DNA of 64,000 nt from Micromonospora sp. WMMD1155. GTDB lineage: Bacteria; Actinomycetota; Actinomycetes; Mycobacteriales; Micromonosporaceae. This document shows, in pieces, positions 56,201 through 64,000 of this stretch. The notes under the pieces were generated by a model. That model ran no database searches, was not told the origin of the DNA, and worked only from the letters and a program-made list of their open reading frames with translations. The position numbers and the translations under genes are program-made. Positions within the stretch are counted from its first letter, which is position 1; the number at the start of each line of letters is the position of its first letter. The stretch spans positions 2,516,501-2,580,500 of the forward strand of contig NZ_CP120742.1 of the NCBI RefSeq assembly GCF_029581275.1, read 5' to 3'.

Positions 56201-56232
56201 AGGGCCCGCCGCGACGGATCGCGACGGGCCCT
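56201..56232. terminator. Hairpin between convergent dcd and NlpC/P60 genes
   Basis: AGGGCCCG (56201-56208) pairs with CGGGCCCT (56225-56232), with further internal pairing of CGCG tracts. It lies between the dcd stop and the peptidase stop. Confidence 0.7.
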
Positions 56233-56247
56233 TCGATCACTGGACGA

Positions 56248-57288
56248 TCAGCCGGGACGGCCGTAGCTGTGGATCGGGCCGTCGTCGACCTTCTTCATCT
56301 TGACCGGCTGGCCGGCCTGTGAGGCGTGCACCACCCAGCCCTCGCCGACGTACATGCCGACGTGGTGGATGTCGCTGTAGTAGAAGACGAGGTCACCGGG
56401 GCGCAGGTCGCCCTTGCTGACGTCCTTGGTGACGCGACTCTGTGCGGCGGCGTTGTGGGGCAACGACACACCGGCCTTCGCCCAGGCGGCCAGCATGAGC
56501 CCGGAACAGTCGTACGAGTTCGGGCCCTCGGCGCCCCACACGTAGGGCTTGCCGATCTGGGCGCAGGCGAACTTCACCGCGACACCCGCAGCACCGCCGG
56601 GATAACTGCCGGGGCAGGGCGCCGGGCGCAACGGACCGCCGCCGCCGCTGCCGTACACCTTGAGGCGCAGCTTCTGCAGCCGGTCGATCTCTTCGTTGAT
56701 CTGCTTCTTCTTCGCCGCCAACTGCGCCTCGGTGCGCGTCAGCTGGGCCACCATCTCGTCCAACGGCGCCTTCTGCGCGGCCAGCTCGTCACGCAGGTCG
56801 GCCACCTCGCGTACGTCCCGCTGCTGGTTGTGCGCGAACCGGTCGAGCATCTCGAGCTGACTGACCACCTCGCTGGGTGACCGGCTGCCCAACATCGCGT
56901 TGACCGTCGAGACGGTTTCGCCCTTGTACGCCCGCACGGCCAGCGCGCTGACCTTGTTCATCGCCGCGTCGACCTGCTGTTCGAGTGGGGCGATGCGGGT
57001 GGCCAGGGCGTCCGCCTGCTTGCGCTTGACGGCGAGGTCGGCCCGGGTGGCGTTGTGCCGTTCGATGATCGGTTCGAGCTTGTTCCAGTCCTCGTCGATC
57101 TGGCGCTCGATCTCGGCGACGGACGGGTCGGCGTGGGCCGCCGTGGCGCTGCCGGTCAGGACGACGGCGACGCCGACCAGGGCGGCGAGAGCGGTGGTGA
57201 AGCGGGACCAGCGTGGGCGCGGCACGATCGGCGTCGGGTCGGCTGCTGCCGACCGCTCGGACGACGGCCGCGGGGCATGGAGTGCCAC
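56248..57288 (-). CDS. Secreted NlpC/P60 peptidoglycan endopeptidase (RipA-like), riboswitch-controlled
   Basis: 346 residues. A signal peptide (helix ALAALVGVAVVLTGSATAAHA) precedes a long coiled coil (about 55-210) and a C-terminal NlpC/P60 domain: YVWGAEGPNSYDCSGLMLAAW (catalytic Cys), LRPGDLVFYYSDIHHVGMYVG (catalytic His). It cleaves the peptide stem of peptidoglycan; the coiled coil normally restrains or locates activity. GTG 57288 lies 12 nt after GGAG at the end of a c-di-AMP riboswitch, so expression is probably shut down by c-di-AMP. A paralogue follows upstream at 57632. Confidence 0.93.
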   Translation of the reverse strand: MALHAPRPSSERSAAADPTPIVPRPRWSRFTTALAALVGVAVVLTGSATAAHADPSVAEIERQIDEDWNKLEPIIERHNATRADLAVKRKQADALATRIAPLEQQVDAAMNKVSALAVRAYKGETVSTVNAMLGSRSPSEVVSQLEMLDRFAHNQQRDVREVADLRDELAAQKAPLDEMVAQLTRTEAQLAAKKKQINEEIDRLQKLRLKVYGSGGGGPLRPAPCPGSYPGGAAGVAVKFACAQIGKPYVWGAEGPNSYDCSGLMLAAWAKAGVSLPHNAAAQSRVTKDVSKGDLRPGDLVFYYSDIHHVGMYVGEGWVVHASQAGQPVKMKKVDDGPIHSYGRPG

Positions 57289-57311
57289 CGGGGTTCCGTA
57301 CTCCTTCTTCC

Positions 57312-57432
57312 TGACCGCCTACCGGGTTAGCTGACGGGTTCGGGCGGGAAGTCGGCGCCCTACCGCAGTGGCTGCGGATTCACCCCGAGGGACCTGGGTC
57401 CCCGGTTCGCTCGGAAACGACTCGGCGGTGTC
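57312..57432 (-). promoter_or_regulatory. ydaO/yuaA c-di-AMP riboswitch
   Basis: On the minus strand the 3' half contains the hallmark CGAACCCGTCAGCTAACC followed by GGTAGGCGGT, and the 5' half has CCGGGGACCC and GGGTGAATCCGCAG. The P1 helix is visible as ACCGCC (complement of 57424-57429) with GGCGGT (complement of 57314-57319). These match the ydaO class known upstream of actinobacterial rpf and NlpC/P60 genes. Confidence 0.92.
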
Positions 57433-57583
57433 GGTCCGTTACCGCCCGGGCTGGGCGGAGCTGCTATCGGGCCGACGAATGACCAGAGTAGAGACGCCTG
57501 TTACCGATCCGCAACCCGTGCGACGGTGACACTCCGTACCGGTTGGACGGAGCCACGGAGGGTGGGGAGGGGTCCGTCGACGA

Positions 57584-57619
57584 CAGAGGGCCCCCGGTCG
57601 GACGACCGGGGGCCCTCTG
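57584..57619 (-). terminator. Terminator after the second NlpC/P60 gene
   Basis: CAGAGGGCCCCCGGTC (57584-57599) pairs perfectly with 57604-57619 over a 4-nt loop, 12 nt past the stop. Confidence 0.88.
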
Positions 57620-57631
57620 CACGCTGGTGGA

Positions 57632-58639
57632 TCAGCCGGGTCTGCGGAACCCGGCGACCGGCATCGTGTTGATGCTGGACACCTGCACCGGTTTACCGGC
57701 ACGTGGCGCGTGCACCATCTGGTTGTTACCCAGGTACAGGCCGACATGCGTCAGGCCGGAGTAGAAGAAGACCAGGTCACCGGGTCGGGCGTCAGCTCGC
57801 GAGATGGCCTTGCCCTCGTTCCACTGGTCACCGGTGTGGTGGGTGAGGTAGATCCCGGCCGACTTGTAGGCGTACTGGGTCAGCCCCGAGCAGTCGAACG
57901 AGTTCGGACCGGTGGCGCCCCAGACGTACGGATCACCGACCTGCTGGCAGGCGGTCCGGATCGCCTTCTGGGCGGCCGAGCTGGTCACACCGTTGATGGT
58001 CGGGCAGCCCGCGGTCTTGACAGTGGTCTTGGGCATTGACGCCTCAAGCTGCTTGATCTCGGCGTCGATCTGCTTCTTCTTGGCCGCCAGATCGTTCTGC
58101 TGCTTGGTCTGGGTGGCGATCAGGGTGTCCAGCTTCTGCTTCTCACCGTCGTACTTGGCCCGCACGGCCAGCACGCCCTCGACCTCCTTGCGCTCCTGCG
58201 CGGCCAGGCGGTCGAGGACGGTGAGCTGCTCGGTGAGCGTGTCCGGCTTGACGCTGACCAGCAGCGACCCGATGTCGTGCGACGGGCCGGAGATGTAGTA
58301 GCGGGAGGCGAGGTCGCCGACCCGGTTGAGCGCCAGCTCGCTCTGCAACGCGAGCGGCTCGATCTTCTTCTGCAGGTCCGCCGACTTCTGTCGATTGACC
58401 TTCAGCTGCGCCCGAACCTTGTTGTACTGCTCGATCGTGGGCTCCAACTGCTCCCACTTCTTGTCGATCTGCGCCTCGATCTCGTCGACCGTGGGCTCGG
58501 CGTGCGCCGGCGCGGCGAGCAGACCGGCGCCGACTGCGGCGGCGGCGACCAGGACAAGCAGGCGGTGGGCGCCACGGCGGAGGCGCCCTGGTCGAGCAGA
58601 CGTTTTCAGGTCGTGACGATGAGGGGGCATGGTTGCCAC
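57632..58639 (-). CDS. Secreted NlpC/P60 peptidoglycan endopeptidase, second copy
   Basis: 335 residues from GTG 58639, set by AAAGGAG 9 nt upstream; the open frame continues far upstream but only as antisense. Signal peptide (LLVLVAAAAVGAGLLAAPAHA), coiled coil (about 55-215) and NlpC/P60 domain with YVWGATGPNSFDCSGLTQYAY and ARPGDLVFFYSGLTHVGLYLG. The layout equals that of the neighbour, but its leader has no ydaO features, so the two copies are likely used under different conditions. Confidence 0.93.
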   Translation of the reverse strand: MATMPPHRHDLKTSARPGRLRRGAHRLLVLVAAAAVGAGLLAAPAHAEPTVDEIEAQIDKKWEQLEPTIEQYNKVRAQLKVNRQKSADLQKKIEPLALQSELALNRVGDLASRYYISGPSHDIGSLLVSVKPDTLTEQLTVLDRLAAQERKEVEGVLAVRAKYDGEKQKLDTLIATQTKQQNDLAAKKKQIDAEIKQLEASMPKTTVKTAGCPTINGVTSSAAQKAIRTACQQVGDPYVWGATGPNSFDCSGLTQYAYKSAGIYLTHHTGDQWNEGKAISRADARPGDLVFFYSGLTHVGLYLGNNQMVHAPRAGKPVQVSSINTMPVAGFRRPG

Positions 58640-58812
58640 CGGCACCGACTCCTTTGCAACCGACCGCCGGGCGCCTCGCGTGAGGGAAGGGCCGAGGCAG
58701 ACGACCCACAGCGGTCGGTGCCTCACATTAGGGAAGCTCGCAGCGGTAATCAAGGCGGGCATAGGAACCATCACTGTCGTGCAACTGCTTGCACACCAAG
58801 GGTATTGGTCAT

Positions 58813-59814
58813 TCACCCAACGATTGCGGTCAATACATCGTCGAGGGTGACCACACCGAGAGGGCGCCGGCCGTCGCTGACCAGCACCATGTGCCGCCGC
58901 TCCCGGCGCATGGCCAGCAGCAGGTCGGCCAGCGTACGCTCCGGCGGCACCACCGCCAGCGGCCGGTAGACCTCGGCCGGCACCGGCGACCGGCGACCTC
59001 GCCCGGAGTACCCGAGCACGTCCTTGACGTGCACGAACCCGAGCACCCGGCGGGTCGACCGCTGTACCACCGGAAACCGGGACCGGCCGGTCCGCATCGC
59101 CAGCACCTCCAGTGACGCCGGCGACACGTCCTCGGCCACCGTGACCACCGTCGACCACGGCTGCAGCGCGTCCGCCGCCGTTCGACTGTGCAGGGCCAGC
59201 GCACCGGTGATCCGGACGTGCTGCTCCTCGTCGAGCAGGCCCTCCGTACGCGCCTGCGCGACGAGCCCGGCCAACTCCTCGGCGGTGAACACCGTCTTCA
59301 CCGCCTCGGACGCCTCGATCCGCCAGAAAGCGAGCACCCGGCGGGCCGCCCACTTCATCGCGAGCAGCAGCGGTTTGGTGGCCACGCAGAACGCCAGCAT
59401 CGCCGGGCCGAGCCAGAGCGCGGACACCTCCGGCCCGGCCAACGTGATGTTCTTCGGCACCATCTCGCCGACGACCGTGTGCAGGAAGACCACCACGCCC
59501 AGGGCCAGCACGAACGCCACCGGGTGTACCGCGCCCTCGGGCAGACCGGCCGCGTGGAACGGCGGCTCCAGCAGGTGCGCCAGGGCCGGCTCGGCGATCG
59601 CGCCCAGACCCAACGAGCAGACCGTGATGCCGAGCTGCGCGCCCGCGATCATCAGCGGGATCTGGTTCATCGCCGACAGCGCCCAGCGGGCCCGCTTCGA
59701 CCCCGCGGCCAGCGGCTCGATCACCGTCCGCCGGGAGGCGATGAGCGCGAACTCGCTGCCCACGAAGAACCCGTTGCCGAGCAGCAGCACCGCGGTCACC
59801 AGCAGCTCAGTCAT
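58813..59814 (-). CDS. CNNM/CBS-domain membrane protein (hemolysin-C-like), second of pair
   Basis: 333 residues from ATG 59814. An N-terminal CNNM domain with four transmembrane helices (LLVTAVLLLGNGFFVGSEFAL, GAQLGITVCSLGLGAIAEPAL, FLHTVVGEMVPKNI) is followed by two CBS motifs (RSRFPVVQRSTRRVLGFVHV and RHMVLVSDGRRPLGVVTLDD). There is no C-terminal CorC_HlyC domain. The family acts in Mg2+/metal transport or its sensing. It overlaps the upstream paralogue by 8 bp. Confidence 0.92.
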   Translation of the reverse strand: MTELLVTAVLLLGNGFFVGSEFALIASRRTVIEPLAAGSKRARWALSAMNQIPLMIAGAQLGITVCSLGLGAIAEPALAHLLEPPFHAAGLPEGAVHPVAFVLALGVVVFLHTVVGEMVPKNITLAGPEVSALWLGPAMLAFCVATKPLLLAMKWAARRVLAFWRIEASEAVKTVFTAEELAGLVAQARTEGLLDEEQHVRITGALALHSRTAADALQPWSTVVTVAEDVSPASLEVLAMRTGRSRFPVVQRSTRRVLGFVHVKDVLGYSGRGRRSPVPAEVYRPLAVVPPERTLADLLLAMRRERRHMVLVSDGRRPLGVVTLDDVLTAIVG

Positions 59815-61126
59815 CGTCGTCGGGCTCCGCCGGGCGCAACACCCGGACCTGCTCGATCCGGTGACGTTCCACCTCGACCACGGTGAACTCCCAGCCACCC
59901 TCCTCGACCGTCTCACCGGCCAGCGGGATGTGCCCGAGCCGGGCCATCAGGAACCCGGCCAACGTCTCGTACGGCCCGTCGGGCAGCCGGAAACCCGTCT
60001 GCTCGGCCACCTCGTCGAAGCGGAGCACCCCGTCGACGAGCACCGTGCGCTCACCACCGGGCACGGTCAGCTCGACCGCACCGTGGTCGTCCACGCTCGC
60101 CGGGTCGAACTCGTCGGCGATCTCACCCACCAACTCCTCGACCAGGTCCTCGATCGTGACCACGCCGTCCGTTCCGCCGTACTCGTCCACCACGATGGCC
60201 AGGTCGGCACCGGCGGCCTTCAACGCGGCGAGCACGCCGTCCAGATCGAGGCTCTCCGGCACGTACACCGGCTCGCGGGCCACCGCGCCGACCATCGTCG
60301 ACGCCCGGGCGGCCAGCGGAACGCCCAGCGCGTCGGGCACACCGGCCACCCCGGTGACCAGGTCGAGGGTCTCCTCGTACACCGGGAAGCGGGTCCGTCC
60401 GGTGCGCCGGGACGCCTCCAGCAGCTCGGCCACCGTGGCGGTGGCGCGCAGCGCGACGACGTCCACCCGGGGGGTCATCGCCTCCGCGGCCCGCTTGTCG
60501 CCGAACCGGATGGTGCGGCGCAGCAGCATCGCGGTGTCCGTCGGCAACGCACCGGCCCGGGCCGAGATGGCCGCCAGCAGTCCCAGCTCCTCCGGCGAGC
60601 GGGCGCTCGCCAACTCCTCCTGCGGCTCCACGCCGAACGCCCGCACCAGCCGGTTCGCCGATCCGTTCAACCCCCGGATCAGCCACCCGAACGTCCGGGA
60701 GAAGGCGTGCATCGGCCCGGCCGTGGCCAGCGCCGCGGGCATCGGCCGGGCCAGGGCGGCGTTCTTCGGCACCAACTCGCCGAAGAGCATGGAGATCAGG
60801 GTGGCCAGGGCCAACGCGAGGAACGGGGTGATCCGCCCGGTGTTCTCGCCGACCATCGGGCGCAACAGCGGGGTGAAGATCCGGGCCAGGGCCGGTTCGG
60901 CCAGGTAACCGGTGAGCAGCGCGGTGATGGTGATGCCGAGCTGCGCGCCGGAGAGCTGGAAGGAGAGTTCGCGCAGTGCCGTGCGTACCGTCAGAGCGGC
61001 CTGGTCACCCCCGGCCGCCCGCCGGTCGATCTCCGCGCGGTCGACCGTGACCAGCGCGAACTCGGCCGCGACGAAGAACGCGTTGCCCGCGGTCAGCGCA
61101 ACGAAGCCGACCAGGGGCAACAGCAT
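59807..61126 (-). CDS. CNNM/CBS/CorC-domain membrane protein, first of pair
   Basis: 439 residues from ATG 61126. CNNM domain (FFVAAEFALVTVDRAEID, SGAQLGITITALLTGYLAEPAL, LFGELVPKNAALA), two CBS domains (TRFPVYEETLDLVTGVAGV; LAIVVDEYGGTDGVVTIEDL) and a C-terminal CorC_HlyC domain (VDGVLRFDEVAEQTG, ETLAGFLMARLGHIP). An ideal GAGGTGA ribosome binding site lies too far (27 nt) from this ATG but 6 nt from an in-frame ATC at 61147, so the true start may be seven codons upstream. With the next gene it may form a heteromer. Confidence 0.9.
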   Translation of the reverse strand: MLLPLVGFVALTAGNAFFVAAEFALVTVDRAEIDRRAAGGDQAALTVRTALRELSFQLSGAQLGITITALLTGYLAEPALARIFTPLLRPMVGENTGRITPFLALALATLISMLFGELVPKNAALARPMPAALATAGPMHAFSRTFGWLIRGLNGSANRLVRAFGVEPQEELASARSPEELGLLAAISARAGALPTDTAMLLRRTIRFGDKRAAEAMTPRVDVVALRATATVAELLEASRRTGRTRFPVYEETLDLVTGVAGVPDALGVPLAARASTMVGAVAREPVYVPESLDLDGVLAALKAAGADLAIVVDEYGGTDGVVTIEDLVEELVGEIADEFDPASVDDHGAVELTVPGGERTVLVDGVLRFDEVAEQTGFRLPDGPYETLAGFLMARLGHIPLAGETVEEGGWEFTVVEVERHRIEQVRVLRPAEPDDDD

Positions 61127-61176
61127 CGTCCAGAGTAGGCCGTCGATGTCGCCTCACCTCGGCGAGGATTCTTACA

Positions 61177-61211
61177 CGACGACGGCGGCCCGCAGGGGGC
61201 CGCCGTCGTCG
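61177..61211 (-). terminator. Terminator after the Fe-S oxidoreductase gene
   Basis: Perfect 14-bp arms at 61177-61190 and 61198-61211 with a 7-nt loop, 27 nt past the stop, separating it from the CNNM pair. Confidence 0.88.
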
Positions 61212-61237
61212 ATGTTCACATCCCAGGTGTACGCGTC

Positions 61238-63436
61238 TCAGCCGCCGATCGGCGCGGTCTCCCGGCCGCCCTGCGGCTGCTCCGGCTTCACCGAACGGAG
61301 CAGCACGCTCGCCACGTCGATCACCTCGACCTGCTCGCCGGCGCCCTTGCCGTTGACCCCGTCGTTGAGCATCGTCGAGCAGAACGGGCAGCCGACCGCG
61401 ACCGTCTTCGCACCGGTGGCCATGGCCTCCTCGACCCGGTCCACGTTGATCCGCTTGCCGATCTTCTCCTCCATCCACATCCGGGCACCGCCGGCACCGC
61501 AGCAGAAGGAGCGCTCGCTGTTACGCGGCATCTCGGTGAGGTCGCCCGCGATGGCGTCCCCGAGCACCTCGCGGGGGGCCGCGAAGATCCGGTTGTGTCG
61601 GCCCAGGTAGCAGGGGTCGTGGTAGGTGACGCCGCCGTCGACCGGCTGCACCGGGGTGAGCTTGCCGGTGGCGACCAGGTGGGCCAGCAACTGGGTGTGG
61701 TGGACCACCTCGAACTCGCCACCGAGCTGGCCGTACTCGTTGCCCAGGGTGTTGAAGCAGTGCGGGCAGGTCGCCACGATTTTGCGCTTGGCCTTCTCCC
61801 GGCCCTCGAACGCCTCGTTGAGCGTCTCCACGTTCTGCTGGGCGAGCATCTGGAAGACGAACTCGTTGCCGATCCGCCGCGCCGGGTCGCCGGAGCAGGT
61901 CTCACCCTCGCCCAGGATCGCGAACTTCACCCCGGCCTCGTTGAGCAGCGTCGCCACCGCGCGGGTGGTCTTCTTGGCCCGGTCCTCGAACGCCCCCGCG
62001 CAGCCGACCCAGAACAGGTACTCGAAGTCGTCCACCTCGCCGACCCGGGGCACCTCGAAGTCCAGGCCCTTGGTCCAGTCCTCGCGGGTGTTCTGCGGGG
62101 CGCCCCACGGGTTGCCCTTGTTCTCCAGGTTGCGCAGCATCACGCCGGCCTCGGAGGGGAAGCTCGACTCGATGAGCACCTGGTAGCGGCGCATGTCGAC
62201 GATGTGGTCCACGTGCTCGATGTCCACCGGGCACTGCTCGACGCAGGCACCGCAGGTGGTGCAGGACCAGAGCACGTCCGGGTCGATGACACCACCGGAC
62301 TCGGCGTCGCCGATCAACGGCTTGTCGCCCTCGGCCAGCGACAGCACGTCCAGGTGGGCGAGCTGGGCCTGGGTGGCCTTCTCCTCGCCGGTCAGGTCCT
62401 TGCCGCCACCGGCCAGCAGGTAGGGCGCCTTGGCGTACGCGTGGTCACGCAGGCTCAGCACGAGCAACTTGGGAGACAGCGGCTTGCCGGTGTTCCAGGC
62501 CGGGCACTGCGACTGGCAGCGACCGCACTCGGTGCAGGTGCTGAAGTCCAGAAGGCCCTTCCAGCTGAACTGCTCGACGTGGGCGACGCCGAACTGGTCC
62601 TTCTCCGGGTCGGCCTCCTCGAAGTCGAGCGGCTTGCCCTGGCTCGTCATCGGGCGCAGCGCGCCGAGGCCGGAGCCGGCGGGCTTGGCCGGCTCGCGCT
62701 TGAAGAAGATGTTGGGGAACGCCAGGAAGCGGTGCCAGGCCACGCCCATGGTCACGTTCAGGGAGATGACGATCAGCCAGGTCATCGAGATGGCGATCTT
62801 GATCAGCGCGGCGACGCTGGCCCCGTCCGACCAGTCGGGCAGCGCCGCGCCGACCGCGTGGCTGACCGGGGTGGCCCAGAGCGGGTACTCGAAGTGGTCG
62901 GTGGCGACCTTGAAGCCACGGATCAGCAGGCCGAAGATCAGGACCAGCAGCACGATCCACTCGACGAAGTAGCCCTGCCACATGGTCGAGCCGGTGAACC
63001 GGGACCGCCCGCCCGGCCGGGTCGGCCGGTTGCGAAGCCGGATCACCATCAGCACCAGGATGCCCACCAGGCCCAGCACGGTGATGATCTCGGTGACCAA
63101 CCCGAAGACGGTCCAGTGCCCGATGATCGGCAGCCCGCCGGTCGGGGTGACCACCTCGAAGTACGCCTCGAGCACCAGCAGGGACAGCACGACGAAGCCG
63201 ACCATCACGAACCAGTGCGCGGCGCCCACGACGCCCCACTTGAGCATCCGCGTGTGACCGGCGGTCTCCACCAGCATGGTCCTGGCCCGGGCGGCCTTGT
63301 CGCCGAACCGGTCCGGCGCGGGCTGCCCGAGCCGGATGACTGCCACCATCTGCAGGACCGCACGCACCGCAAGCCACACCGCCACGGCGGTGATGGCGGC
63401 CGCGAGGATCGTGGTGACGATCTGGACGCTGCCCAT
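61238..63436 (-). CDS. Membrane-anchored heterodisulfide-reductase-like Fe-S oxidoreductase
   Basis: 732 residues from ATG 63436, set by GGAGG 8 nt upstream; ATG 63487 is in frame and close to a -10-like TAGGCT, so a longer leaderless form is possible. Five to six transmembrane helices (1-260, nitrate-reductase-gamma-like), then two 4Fe-4S sites (CTECGRCQSQCP and CTTCGACVEQCP), then two CCG domains (ATCPHCFNTL, CCGAGGARMWMEE, GCPFCSTMLNDG). It probably passes electrons between the quinone pool and a soluble partner; that partner is unknown. Similar genes are widespread in Actinobacteria. Confidence 0.9.
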   Translation of the reverse strand: MGSVQIVTTILAAAITAVAVWLAVRAVLQMVAVIRLGQPAPDRFGDKAARARTMLVETAGHTRMLKWGVVGAAHWFVMVGFVVLSLLVLEAYFEVVTPTGGLPIIGHWTVFGLVTEIITVLGLVGILVLMVIRLRNRPTRPGGRSRFTGSTMWQGYFVEWIVLLVLIFGLLIRGFKVATDHFEYPLWATPVSHAVGAALPDWSDGASVAALIKIAISMTWLIVISLNVTMGVAWHRFLAFPNIFFKREPAKPAGSGLGALRPMTSQGKPLDFEEADPEKDQFGVAHVEQFSWKGLLDFSTCTECGRCQSQCPAWNTGKPLSPKLLVLSLRDHAYAKAPYLLAGGGKDLTGEEKATQAQLAHLDVLSLAEGDKPLIGDAESGGVIDPDVLWSCTTCGACVEQCPVDIEHVDHIVDMRRYQVLIESSFPSEAGVMLRNLENKGNPWGAPQNTREDWTKGLDFEVPRVGEVDDFEYLFWVGCAGAFEDRAKKTTRAVATLLNEAGVKFAILGEGETCSGDPARRIGNEFVFQMLAQQNVETLNEAFEGREKAKRKIVATCPHCFNTLGNEYGQLGGEFEVVHHTQLLAHLVATGKLTPVQPVDGGVTYHDPCYLGRHNRIFAAPREVLGDAIAGDLTEMPRNSERSFCCGAGGARMWMEEKIGKRINVDRVEEAMATGAKTVAVGCPFCSTMLNDGVNGKGAGEQVEVIDVASVLLRSVKPEQPQGGRETAPIGG

Positions 63437-63648
63437 CGAGTTGGCCTCCCCGGTCTGCTGCCTGATGACCTCGCTGCGCTCGGTCATGCAATGCAGCCTA
63501 CGCGAAGGTTACCCAGCAGTAACGTGAGTCATCTCGCAGTAGGCCGCGCTGCCTGCGCACACCATAGGTGGCTTCACCCGATCCTGCCGGGCAGGGTCTC
63601 GGTGAGGTGAGATGCGGCGGGGCCGCCGGGCGGCGGCACCGCGCCGGC

Positions 63649-63912
63649 TCAGCGCCAGCGGGAGAGCAGCGCCAGCGAGGCGACCATCGCACCGAAGCCG
63701 ACAGCGAGGTTCCAGTAACCCCACGCCATCACCGGGTACTCCTGCTCGGACAGGTAGTAGAGCACCAGCCAGCCGATGCCGACGACGATCAAGGCGACCG
63801 CGGTGACCGGCAACCACACCGGGCTAGGCTTGCGCGACGACGCCGCCGTCGTCGGACGAACGTCCGTCGGCGGGGTGTACACCTTCTTCTTACGGACCTG
63901 AGACTTGGGCAC
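63649..63912 (-). CDS. crgA: Cell division protein CrgA
   Basis: 87 residues from GTG 63912. It begins MPKSQVRKKKVYTPP, then has two transmembrane helices (VWLPVTAVALIVVGIGWLVLYYL and YWNLAVGFGAMVASLALL) joined by a short loop with YPVMAWGYWN, ending SRWR. This matches CrgA, which recruits and restrains FtsZ-ring partners in actinobacteria. In this group crgA usually lies near the dnaA/pkn region; that neighbourhood is not visible here. Confidence 0.93.
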   Translation of the reverse strand: MPKSQVRKKKVYTPPTDVRPTTAASSRKPSPVWLPVTAVALIVVGIGWLVLYYLSEQEYPVMAWGYWNLAVGFGAMVASLALLSRWR

Positions 63913-64000
63913 GGCGCTCTCCAGAGGGGTGACGACCTCGTCCGGCCTGACAACCGGGCACGGGGGCGACGGTCCATGGCCAATAATGTTCGACAGCTAG

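Noticed and set aside
58640..58760. Second ydaO riboswitch before the other NlpC/P60 gene
   Set aside because: The minus strand lacks the GTCAGCTAACC hallmark and the GGGTGAA element.

Overview
The window is GC-rich actinobacterial chromosome, most likely Micromonospora or a close relative in Micromonosporaceae. The evidence is the mix of genes (HspR-controlled dnaK operon, CrgA, separate E1alpha/E1beta/E2 oxo-acid dehydrogenase genes, a FadE5-type acyl-CoA dehydrogenase, an F420-type LLM oxidoreductase, paired DUF6458 genes), frequent GTG starts, and several families of dispersed palindromes. This assignment is inference from gene content; no marker gene such as rRNA is present.

Layout. 0-3 kb: a partial short-chain dehydrogenase, two paralogous tetraspan membrane proteins, a DUF4178 protein and a small unknown. 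3-5.6 kb: clpB with a HAIR operator. 5.7-10.6 kb: TetR/epoxide hydrolase divergon, a KhtT/KhtU-type K+ antiporter pair, a GNAT enzyme and an unknown. 11.1-15.7 kb: the heat-shock operon dnaK-grpE-dnaJ-hspR (minus strand), whose upstream region carries two HAIR-type sites; with clpB this gives a complete HspR circuit in one window. 15.8-20.6 kb: two overlapping dynamin-like GTPase genes and an unknown. 20.7-22.3 kb: PAP2-type phosphatase and an Asp-Pro/Thr repeat protein. 22.9-26.5 kb: bkdABC-like dehydrogenase operon; the E2 linker contains a palindromic element read in frame. 26.7-32 kb: a 45-residue protein, a very long disordered LppU-like membrane protein and an NHLRC2-like thioredoxin/beta-propeller protein. 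32-34.5 kb: 5-oxoprolinase operon pxpB-pxpC-pxpA with a repeat expansion in pxpB. 34.5-41 kb: hemolysin-III/PAQR protein, sixA flanked by two DUF6458 genes, fadE5, a SpoIIE-type phosphatase and an RlpA-like protein. 41-47.9 kb: small enzymes (PRTase, questin-oxidase-like, ASCH, LLM, two DHFR-like, VOC) and an ABC exporter. 47.9-51 kb: a 1045-residue AfsR/BTAD-type regulator.

51.23-54.73 kb is a small integrative element in tRNA-Gly(CCC). It is bounded by a 45-bp identical direct repeat, has 21-bp near-identical inner repeats, and carries xis, int, an unknown membrane protein of visibly lower GC, and a truncated regulator fragment between xis and int. It also supplies a new terminator to the tRNA.

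55-64 kb: a PPOX-fold protein, dcd, two NlpC/P60 peptidases (only the first preceded by a c-di-AMP/ydaO riboswitch), two CNNM/CBS membrane proteins, a membrane-anchored Fe-S (heterodisulfide-reductase-like) protein and crgA.

Non-coding highlights are the palindrome families. Two copies of one family differ by compensated base-pair changes, which points to selection on secondary structure.
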